Below, in pieces: positions 20,307-29,182 of a DNA stretch of 64,000 bases. The notes under the pieces are model-generated. The model saw nothing but the letters and a program-made list of their open reading frames with translations. It made no database searches and was not told the DNA's origin. Positions within the stretch are counted from its first letter, which is position 1. Every line of letters starts with the position of its first letter. Made by a program: the position numbers and the translations under genes. Origin of the DNA: Torymus aiolomorphi (lineage: Eukaryota > Arthropoda > Insecta > Hymenoptera > Torymidae); contig CM070874.1 of NCBI GenBank assembly GCA_036365515.1, forward strand, positions 213,580,942-213,644,941, written 5' to 3'.

Positions 20307-20650
20307 TTAGCTTAATTCGGTGTTATTTGGGATTTTAAATAGTAGTGGGGTGTTGTGATCCCCTACTTTAAGGCATTTATTCTCATAGTCAATCAAGGCT
20401 TGAGCCTGAGTTAGATATGTGGAACCGAAAACTCCATCGCAAGGAATAGGAAAATCGTCTGGTACTACATGAAATAATGAAAGAATCCCGTAAACTTTAA
20501 TTTCAATGGCGCCAAGGGATTGGGTTGTTTCGTCACGTATTCCCTTTAATAAAACCGTGCTGCATGGATTTATTTTCTGATTCCTAGGTATTAATCTTTG
20601 TTTAATGAGATTGGCTTCGGAACCGCTATCTATCATAAAATAACCTCTAG
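20307..20650 (-). pseudogene. E1 retropepsin domain 2
   Basis: A complete retroviral-type aspartic protease fold can be traced: catalytic FMIDSGSEANLI at the start, then a flap-region segment and the C-terminal hydrophobic-hydrophobic-Gly (CDGVFGSTYL). It follows a first protease domain about 90 bases upstream in a different frame. Normally one such domain works as a homodimer. Confidence 0.75.
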
Positions 20651-20674
20651 TAAAGAAAGGCGGATTAAAAATTT

Positions 20675-21165
20675 CTATAAATGTAGGCAGTTTAAACCCT
20701 TTTCAGTTACCATATTTGTAACTGTGTTAATCTCTACCTCATACCGGGGGTTATTATTTTGGCAAAAATCCATTTGTTGATCACCTAAAGTAAATAGTTT
20801 ACTTTTAAAGTCCAACTTAGCATTATGGGTTAGAAACAATTGAGATCCTAAAATTCCAGCGAATGGAATTTGGAAATTATTAGGCACTACTATAAATTCT
20901 ATATTCCTACCTAGCATTCTCTTATGGACTATTCCTAATGATAGAACTGGATTTTCTGAAATACCCATGATTAAGGTTGGTTTTGTGGTATCTATGGTTT
21001 TAGTATCGCTGATAAAACCTACACGTAGGATATTTATCTCTGATCCAGAGTCCAGCATAAACCCAAATAATATATCGTTCCGATAGTCCTTGAAAGAAAC
21101 ATGAGGGATTAGCTTAGATGCAAATTGGAGTTTAATGCTGTTAACTCGTCCACTGTAAATCCCTG
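20675..21165 (-). pseudogene. E1 retropepsin domain 1
   Basis: It shows FMLDSGSEINIL (near 21058), an intermediate beta segment and FAGILGSQLFLTH, i.e. catalytic Asp and the closing hydrophobic-Gly motif. The frame is open upstream to about 21165 and downstream for about 127 codons from the catalytic region. It is related to, but clearly diverged from, domain 2. G0's homologous region (45427-46305) has just one such domain. Confidence 0.75.
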
Positions 21166-21179
21166 CACTTGGGCCGTGT

Positions 21180-22663
21180 GGGTTGAGCGCTGCGGAATTC
21201 GCTGAGTCCTTTGAGGTGCGCTCGGGCCTAAAGGGCTCTGTTCGTTTCCCGATCTGCTAGTGTTATTATTATTACTCCTTTTTCGGCATTGGTCAATTGT
21301 GTGCCCTTTGATCTTGCAATAAGCGCAATAAGGTTATTTCTGCAGGTAGGAGCCGTATGACCGGTCTTTAGACACAGCTGACATGTCTCTATGTTTAATA
21401 CAGGTTTATTTGTTTTGTTGGTTTCGTTTAATCGACAAATGTTGGCCGTATGACCTTTATTTAAACATAGCTGGCAGGTGATGTTATTTGGGACTGCTGT
21501 GTTTCGCTCGCCAAATCGACAAAAGTGTGTGGTATGTCCTTGTTTACCACAGGTTTGGCAAACAGCGACTCTATAACATTGAGCTGCTAGATGCCCTGGT
21601 TTCTCACAAATTTGGCAAATCATATTTATTCGGCATTTGGCAGATGAGTGCCCCCGTTTTTTACAAACGTTGCAATTCTCCTCAGATTTGGAGGCTCTTG
21701 CATCAGCAACCTGACATTCCTCAGTGCTGTGTCCTGATTGTTTACAGATTTGGCAAGAGAATACTTATTTTTATCAATCTTTACTCCACTATGCTGATCC
21801 CTTCTTAGGGCTTTTCTAGCTGAGAGTAACTTTTCGACTTTTATTGCTTCTTTAACCACGTCATTTACATTAGCGGTCGCTCCTAACCGCTGTTCAATTT
21901 CTGGCTTTAATCCAGCCTTGAAGCACTCGAGTAAGGTGCTTTCCACAGAAGTGCTAAAAACTTCTGGCAGCGTTCCGTTTTCTAATTTTTTCGCCTCTAA
22001 AATTCTGGCCCCTAGTATCCTTACTCTGTTGGCGAAGGTTATTACCTCTTCGTCGTTTCTTTGGAATTCATTTCCAAGTTCTCCGAGCAATTGGGCTACA
22101 GATTTGGCTGGAGCATAGATTTGTTTCAAGTAATCCTTAAACTCCTCTACCGTTCCGAAAACTTGCCCCGTTATAGCTTGCCTGGCTTCTCCAGTGACTC
22201 TTGCCCTCAATAATTTAGCAAGACTGGGTTCCGCTGCAGCCTCAACCATGGCCTTTGCTTCTGTGCATCCCTCCAAGAATTGGGATATTGGAATATTTTT
22301 CCCGTTAAATTCAGGGACGATTTTTAAGGCGTTCTTAATATTTACAAATTGTGGTGTAGTTGCCATTTTGGTTGCAACTGGCTCTCGCGGAGCCTCAGAA
22401 TCACTATCCCAATTCTCTGTCAATTCTTGGGACGACAGTGTTTTATTTTCTTTCCCATGTCCCAAGTTAGAGGTATCAACCTTTCGGTCTGATTCGTCAA
22501 TCCCTAATTTCGAAGTACTAGGCAATGGGCCTAGTTTATCTTCTACTTTCACTGGGGAATAAGGAAGCTGTTTGGTAGGCGCAAATGGATCAAACTGATC
22601 TATTTCCTTCTTGGATTTTGGATTTTCACGTGCTTCTTGTCGAGTTATTCTCTTATCGCTCAT
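21180..22663 (-). pseudogene. gag: E1 gag with seven CCHC zinc knuckles, frameshifted
   Basis: ATG at 22663 starts a 345-codon frame with a Lys/Ser/Glu-rich N-terminus and a gypsy capsid region (FNGKNIPISQFL to about residue 290) homologous to that of G0. A frameshift near 21775 diverts the frame; in the next frame six CX2CX4HX4C knuckles follow (CQICKQSGHSTEEC, CNVCKKRGHSSAKC, CQICEKPGHLAAQC, CQTCGKQGHTTHFC, CQLCLNKGHTANIC, CQLCLKTGHTAPTC), and after a second shift near 21335 a seventh (CAYCKIKGHTIDQC). Gag packages the RNA; the knuckles bind nucleic acid. Seven is far above the usual one to three. Confidence 0.88.
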
Positions 22664-22789
22664 ATAAATTATTTAATAAAGAAGGAATAAAACTCAAAGT
22701 ATTTATTTTAGATTTTTTTTATTTATTGTTAATTATTTTTACTAAATTTCTACATTAAGGTAAATCTAAATTATTTGGTTGAGGTGATT
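22664..22789 (-). other. E1 spacer upstream of gag
   Basis: AT-rich, no feature seen apart from being the gag leader between the CxxC ORF and the gag ATG. Confidence 0.4.
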
Positions 22790-23100
22790 TTAATGTTCAC
22801 CCTCCAATTTTAACATCCACTCTAATGGTGGAGGTGGCAATAATTTTTTAACTTTATCATTTAAACTAAAGCAAGCTGTACAATTTTTTGAATACGCATT
22901 AGATTTAATGCACTCTGTGCATTTTTTCCTTGAGGGTCTTTCGGTAGAGGTATATTCTCAACCTCAACAGGTGGTGGAGTATTCTTGAGATCTATTAATA
23001 CTTTACTCCAGAATTCCTTAATTTCTCTTTCTTCCCTTCGTTTTTTTCCTACGAGCTTGAAAAACTGAAAGTCTCTTCCTTTTTTGTTGGGGTTTATCCA
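22790..23100 (-). pseudogene. E1 accessory ORF B: small basic protein with two CxxC pairs, one frameshift
   Basis: A minus-strand reading of about 95 codons: basic N-terminal part (GKKRREEREIKEFWSKV), a Pro-rich segment, then after one frameshift near 22935 a Cys4 motif (CTECIKSNAYSKNCTAC) and a Pro/Leu-rich end, stopping near 22790. The paired CxxC units suggest zinc binding. It lies just upstream of gag. I do not recognise a family. It was missed as a long ORF because of the frameshift and lack of an obvious ATG. Confidence 0.5.
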
Positions 23101-23371
23101 CTAGAAACAATTTTGACTAATATTAGTATTACTATTCTAGGGTATTTTTTTTTTATTTAATATTTAATATTTATTTAAATTTGGTTATTAATCAACATAA
23201 ATTCTAAAATGATAACGTTAAAAATCTTAGTATGGTTTAATTTTAGTAATTAGTGTAATTAATTTATTTTTTTTAATTTCTTAAATAAATCATTTATTTA
23301 TTATTTGTATATATATAAAATTTGTTAATAAAGAGAGGAAAAAAAATTAAATATTTAAAATTGTATTACTT

Positions 23372-23731
23372 TTACTCTAAAGATAATTTTCCAAAACTTT
23401 GTGTAATATTTGAAATTTCCTCGTTTAATTTTTTTAATTTTAGATCTATGTTTGTTTCAAGATTACGGAAACTTTTAATCACTACACATAAATCACTATT
23501 GAGTTTGTCGTTCTTTTTTGTCAACTTATTGATTTCCTCGATTAATTCCCCATTAAATGCTTTTAATTGGAGATTTTCCAGTTTAACATTAGATAATTCG
23601 TCAGCTAACTTTGCAACCGTAGCCCAACGATCCTGATCAAACGCTTCAAATGATTCTACTCGTGATATTAACTCCGTGAAAAAACTGTCAATTCGACATT
23701 CTAAAAGAATACCATTGATCTGAGGGATCAT
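23372..23731 (-). CDS. E1 accessory ORF A: 119-residue coiled-coil protein
   Basis: ATG at 23731, 119 codons, intact. After a short hydrophobic N-terminus it is a long amphipathic helix rich in Leu, Lys, Glu and Asn (for example NVKLENLQLKAFNGEL and LKKLNEEISNITQSF). It sits upstream of ORF B and gag inside E1. No family recognised. Alternatives are a real accessory protein or a chance open frame in a degenerate leader; its length and regular heptads favour coding. Confidence 0.5.
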   Translation of the reverse strand: MIPQINGILLECRIDSFFTELISRVESFEAFDQDRWATVAKLADELSNVKLENLQLKAFNGELIEEINKLTKKNDKLNSDLCVVIKSFRNLETNIDLKLKKLNEEISNITQSFGKLSLE

Positions 23732-23749
23732 TCTATATATATAAAAAAA

Positions 23750-24111
23750 CTAATAAAGTAGGTAATAAAAAAGAAATTTATTCATAATTTTTACTATTAT
23801 TTATTAATAATTATTATTATTCTTGTTCCATAATAATTAAGTGCGTATTATTATTTGTTATTAACTATTATTCATTATTGTTTATTAGTAATTATTATTA
23901 AATAATTATTGTTTATTATTAATTATTGTATATTATTATTTGTTATTAACTATTATTCATTATTGTTTATTAATAATAATTATTAATAATTATTGTTTAT
24001 TATTAATTAATTGTGTATTATTATTAACTATTACTCATTATTGTTATTATAATAATTAATTTAAAATTGTCAAAATATAAATATAAATTTACTTAAATTT
24101 GTATTTCTTTC
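23750..24111. repeat. Degenerate ATT-rich low-complexity tract
   Basis: Imperfect repeats of attatt/tattgttt units through about 24055, then AT-rich sequence up to the LINE poly(A) tail. No gene seen. Confidence 0.85.
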
Positions 24112-25559
24112 AATTTTTTTTTTTTTTTTGTTTTTCCGAGGTACTAGGTGAATCTTCCGAGGCCCCCGTCCTTGCTTACAGCATGGAGGGGGGTCCACTA
24201 AGACCATCACGAAGCGCCGGGCTCCGCGGTGTGAGGGATTTCTACCCCCTAAACACCCAAAACCTTTCCCGCGGCGTTCACCGAAATCCGGTCCGGAACT
24301 GTTATACACATTACTTCGGACCGGTCGGCGTTTCTATGCTCTACGGCAATCTTATATATCTTGTCTGGTCTGTCTATTTTTCGTCTTCTGTATCAGTTTT
24401 CAAGGCAACCGTCAGTCTTTTTGCCTTGTAGTACGTGAGTCACGTAGCGTGCTATGTCGTCCCAGTTTTGTTTGCTTGACAGCATCAGTGTCACGACGTT
24501 CTCCGGTGTGATGTCACCTGTCTTCGTCTGTAGTCTGTGTCTCGCGACTATCCAGCGGGGGCACACGAAAAATGTGTGCTCCGCGTCGTCTCTATTATGC
24601 CCGCAGTACCTGCAGGACGGGGTCGTTACCTTCCCCATCCGATGCAGATACTGGCGGAAGTATCCGTGTCCGGATAGGAACTGGGTCAGGTAAAAATTCA
24701 CCTCCCCAGCTCCTCTCTTATGCCAGAGTCGCACGTCCGTTATGAGGCGTCTCGTCCACTTGGCTTTGTCGCTGTCTGTCCATCGCGTTTGCCAGGATGT
24801 CAGCGTCGTCGTCCGTGCGTCTATGGAGGCCCTCGCTCTTCCCCTTTCTTCGCTGTACTCGTAGATCCTCTTCCGCTCGAGAGCGAGAAGGTCTACTGGG
24901 ACAACCCCTGCGATCACTAGTACCGCCACCTCTGCGACGGTGCGGTACGCGCACGCGATTCGCAGCGCTCCCAGTCTTTGTACCGCCGCGATCTTTTTGC
25001 GGTACTTCTCTATTCGCGTCGCGTCCGCCCATATCTCGGCCCCATAAAGGAGGATCGAGTTGGTCACTGTCATAAGCAGTCATCGTACGCTCGGTCTCGG
25101 TCCCTTCGTATTTGCCATGAGGCGGGCGAGGGCGGCGGTCTTTAACGCCGCTCTCTCAGCGACGCCACGTATGTGCGGCCAGAAGGTCATCCTCATATCC
25201 AGGGTCACCCCCAGGTATTTGGCGGACCGTCCAGGATGCACAACGGACGTCCCCACCGTCATGGGTATCGTCGTGTCTATCCGTTTCCTAGTTAGGTATA
25301 GTAACTCCGTCTTTTGCACGGCCAGCTGTAGTCCCCGACTTTGCATCCATTCGTCCACCCATCTCATGGCTTGGGTCAGCCTCATCTGAGCCAGTTGTGT
25401 ATCCTTGGTCGTGATGACGATGACCAGATCGTCCGCGTAACCGACCAGATAGACCCCTGGCGGCATCGGAAGATCCAACACCTCATCGTAACCTACGTTC
25501 CAAATATCGGGGTCAAGGATCGAGCCCTGCGCTACTCCCGCCGTCATTTTTCTTTTCTT
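24112..25559 (-). mobile_element. R1-like LINE fragment, 5'-truncated
   Basis: Minus strand: starts within RT at about 25559 and ends in a poly(A) tract (plus-strand T run near 24113-24130). 5' truncation plus poly(A) are LINE hallmarks. It abuts the 48-bp remnant of the G2 5' LTR. Confidence 0.85.
24393..25547 (-). pseudogene. R1-clade LINE reverse transcriptase C-terminal half, frameshifted
   Basis: Part 1 (25547-25080): VAQGSILDPDIWN and the catalytic GYADDLVIV, thumb region. Part 2 (25073-24393): post-RT region ending in a CCHC-like motif (CRYCGHNRDDAEHTFFVC). A frameshift or stop near 25080 separates them. Endonuclease and ORF1 are missing by truncation. Confidence 0.88.
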
Positions 25560-25607
25560 AACCCCTGAGAGGGATTAATACCCACTCCGTAACTGTACCT
25601 CGTTACA
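25560..25607 (+). repeat. Remnant of G2 5' LTR (last 48 bp)
   Basis: aacccctgagagggattaat through CGTTACA matches the end of the 3' LTR at about 34470-34517 with few differences. The rest of the LTR (over 1 kb) is missing. Confidence 0.9.
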
Positions 25608-25609
25608 AC

Positions 25610-25625
25610 TGGCGCCCTTAACGTG
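25610..25625 (+). other. Primer-binding site of G2
   Basis: TGGCGCCCTTAACGTG begins two bases after the LTR. The first eight bases match the tRNA-Lys type primer site used by many gypsy elements and retroviruses. Confidence 0.7.
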
Positions 25626-26806
25626 TTGGAAGCACAGGTTAGGGAATTAAAACGCTTTCTTTGATTATTTAACAGGCTGAGACGCGGGTTGCGAATAATT
25701 AATTCTCGAGTGGTGAATTAATTATTAATTAAATTATACAGTGTGTGCAAGTGAGTAACCAACCGGTGGTTCATAACCTTGCTTGGAGGAGATACACCGG
25801 CCTGCACGTACTTAGTGAGGACTTTGCTTGTGAAAGCCGAGCAATTGTTGAAGTACCTAGTGAGGGCGACAAAGAGTTTAATTAACAATTAGTTATTTAT
25901 TATTTATTACATTATTTATAAACATTTTTTCATCAACAATAGGTTTTTAGCGTTTGACCTCTTTGTTGCACAACTCACGTGCACGCCGGAGCGTAAAGTA
26001 GTAGATTATGCACCCATTCCGCATTTTCAGGGTGATCAGCGGAATTTCCGCATTTTTGGGGAAAAACGCGTGAGCGCGGATACAGGAGATAGCCTAGAGG
26101 GCGCGCGCAGTCATTTCAAGGCCGCGCATGCGTAGAAACAGAAATTAACCAGTGGAAAATCACTATAGCGGAATCGGTAACGCATCTCACCAGGAGGTGC
26201 GCGCATCCACTAATTTCGAGTTTGCGCATGCGCAAAGGGTCAAAAATTGAATTTTTGTTTTAAGACGCGTAATCGTTTGCGCATGCGCTGGAGAAGACTT
26301 TGTATATAGTAATTTTGGTGCCGCGCATGCGCAGAACGTGTCAAATGCAAATTTCGATTTTTTTTTCGCGGATTCGTTTGCTCGGGTGCCGAATCGATTT
26401 GCGCGGGTAGTAGAAGTCGGAAATACCAACTAGTTTATTTGCAATCGGCAATAAACGGCATAACCCCTGTAAGAGCGCTCACGCGTCCGCGAAATCACGT
26501 GCGCACCGTTTCTATCGTTTGGGCATACGATAAAAAAAACGTTTGCGCATTGCGCAAACAAGCGAATTACGTTTGCGCAATAACCAAAAAGCAACATAAC
26601 CTCCAAGCAAGCGGGTTAAAAAGCGAACAGATTGGTCCAGCGACTAGAGACCAAACCACCAGTTGGGGAAAATCGGTCTTTCTTCTCAGTCAGCGGTAAT
26701 CCGGTAGGTACCGTGTGAAGGATACCACTGGTGGGGCACGAGCACAGTAGAGTTGCGGACTTTCGCACTACAAATACCCTTGCACACACACACGAGCGAG
26801 ACTGTC
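25626..26806 (+). promoter_or_regulatory. G2 leader with a cluster of GCGCATGCGC palindromes
   Basis: Non-coding leader. NRF-1/EWG-type sites (consensus YGCGCAYGCGCR) occur at 26223-26234 (perfect), 26278-26289, 26322-26333 (perfect) and near 26122-26133 with one mismatch; a related inverted repeat TTTGCGCATTGCGCAAA lies at about 26542-26558. The GC/CpG content contrasts with the AT-rich surroundings. Confidence 0.6.
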
Positions 26807-28723
26807 ATGGGTTACGACGTCGAGGGAGCCGTGCAAGAGTGGTTGTTATCAATCTCCCAGAGCGAGATTGATGGGTACCTGTCGCAGTTAGAGTTGAGGC
26901 GATGGGGCAACCTATTCGCACAGCTAGACAGGCTGAGCAAATGGGTGTTGGGTATATATGAGCCTCACGACTTTGAAGAGTCGGCCAACCCCGTCGAGGC
27001 GATCGTCAGGCGAACGCAACTTCGCGAAGCAATGATGCGGGAGGTCATCACGGACGATGACGGATCGTTCGTCGAAACCACCGGTTGGGATATACACCCC
27101 ATAGAAGTGGTATCGAAAAGTGAAGAGATACTGGCGATATGGCAGAGAACGACGGGGAAGGCGAGGGAAAAAGCCCAGCACCCAAACAACCAACAAAGCA
27201 CGGCTACCGCGTCTAACCAAAACAGCGAAAACGCGCAACAGAACGAAGATGCCGAGAAGAATAGACGCCAACAGCAGCACAACACGGAAACACCACGACA
27301 CACAAACGCAGAAGAGGCACAAGGTAATGAGACATTGAATCTGCAATCAACGGACGGAACAGAGTTCCACATGCCACGAGACCTCGGACGGTTATTACTA
27401 GAATTAATAACAAAAGTCCGGTCGCTGGAAAGTAGACTGACAGAGTACCAGCGACAGCCGACGGTCTCGTCGAGCACCAAAATCGGCGACGGCAGGCAAC
27501 AAGTGCACTTCGACGACACGTTTTATGGGTCGAGGGCACGAGAGAGCTGGGACCAAAGGCAAGGCTCACCTCCGCCAGCTCTCCCTAGGGATCAGACTGA
27601 TTTACGGGACGTAAATCCAGCCTGGGAGGGGGAGAATCGTCGAAATCCGACGAGAGGTTCGAGCTGGCAGAACCAGTACGCGCCAGGCACATCGGCCAAC
27701 TCCTCGAGGTAAGGAGTCTTTCACTCGAGAGGCATAGGCCAGATAGTACGGAAATGGCAAATACGATTATCTGGTGCAAAAAGCCAGAGTATCGAAGTAT
27801 TTCTCGCCAGGTTAGAAGATTGCCGAGTCCTAGCAAACCTCTCCGAAGAAGAGGTGCTGTCGTCGCTGTCGGAACTGTTCACGGACACAGCGGCCACGTG
27901 GTATCGCAACGAGAAGGAGAAATGGACCACGTGGCAGGACTTCGTATCAGCGGCGAGGCGTTGGTACGGAACGACGAAAGGGTTCCAGCAGCGGCTGATT
28001 GCGGAGGCGAATAACCGTACACAAGGCGAAGAAGAGGCCGTGAGAGATTACATCACGTGCCTCATCGCAATTAACAGGAAAATATCGCCTCCGCCCAAGA
28101 TGGAGCAGCAGCTTGACCAGCTCCACCGTAACCTCCGACCACAGCTGCAGGCTATGGTGCGGAGGGCAGATTTTAATACGGTCGAGGGGCTCCTAGAGTT
28201 GGCTGTGGATGCGGAGCAGACACTGGAGAACTCCAGAACCTACAGGCCCCCTCCACAACCATCAGCGACGCTGCTCCCGGAGATGGCGTATAAGCCACCC
28301 GCAAGAGCCGAACCGCCGAAGAAGCCCAGAACGGACTTCAAGGAGGGCAAGGTCGCGGCGGCAGCCGGCGTACCGGAACCCAAGCAGGAAGACTTGGAGG
28401 CCATGCTGCGCCGGGTCCTGAAACAGAGCTTCGCAGAGATGGCGAGCTCTAAGGAGGACCAGGCGGCCAGGCAGGCTCCGGCTGCTCCGCGGAGAGGGCG
28501 GAATTATAAGCCACCGGGGCGGTCAGGGCCACCGAGGGCCCCAGCGCCAAAGCCGGACGGCAAGGGCGTGAGTTCGAGAGGGGACTCCGCGCAGCCGGCC
28601 AGCGCCGGAGGAACTACTCCGGGAGAGCCGAGAACGCCGCCGAGTTGTTACTCATGCGGAAAAATCGGTTACATGGCAAAATATTGCCCCAATTGTTCGG
28701 GAAACGGGAAAGGGGGCTATTAG
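26807..28723 (+). pseudogene. gag: G2 gag, one in-frame stop
   Basis: ATG at 26807 (MGYDVEGAV) is chosen because an upstream in-frame extension lacks an ATG. About 639 codons in one frame with a single TAA at 27710-27712. Order: N-terminal region, Gln/Asn/Lys-rich linker, then the gypsy capsid segment (TDTAATWYRNE), a Pro-rich part, and one zinc knuckle near the end (CYSCGKIGYMAKYC) in which the metal-binding His is Tyr. Capsid and RNA-binding role by family. Confidence 0.9.
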
Positions 28724-29182
28724 ATGAAATCGCCCCCAACCCTGATCTCCGGGGAGTTTGAGCAGGGGTAGTAGACCCACTCGAGCCATCCCCGGCGGCG
28801 CCCCCGGCGCCGAGCCCGAACGCGACTCCAGTCTGCGAGGACACTGCGGCCGCGTGCGACCTTCGCCCGGTCCCCGAGGAGTCCAACCCCCCTCTTCCGC
28901 CCGACGGAGGAAGAGCTTCCGTCGGCCGGCCAACCAACGCAGAGACGCGTTGGTGGCTGCGGATTGAGGTGGGAGAATCGACTTTCCGAGCTCTGTTAGA
29001 CCCAGGAGCGTCCACGACCGTGATGGGTTCAGTTGGCCTCCAATTGGCCACGGAGTTCGGAAAGACGCTCATAGCGTCCGAGAGGCAAGGCGTTAGGCTA
29101 GCGGATGGTAACCGCAGCCCCTTGCTAGGCCACGTCTTCCTTCCGATTACGGTAGGGGGCTCGTGAGATTCGAGTCGCGATT
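28724..29182 (+). pseudogene. G2 protease and Pol N-terminal segment
   Basis: The frame opens at 28762, about 40 bases after gag and in a different frame, with a repeat (GVVDPLEP) that echoes the Pol C-terminal tail. A Pro-rich stretch leads to the protease (RALLDPGASTTVMG; the usual DSGA or DTGA triad is DPGA). A frameshift near 29160 separates it from RT; the joining segment reads in the RT frame. Loss of the Ser/Thr after the catalytic Asp would probably weaken activity. Confidence 0.75.
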
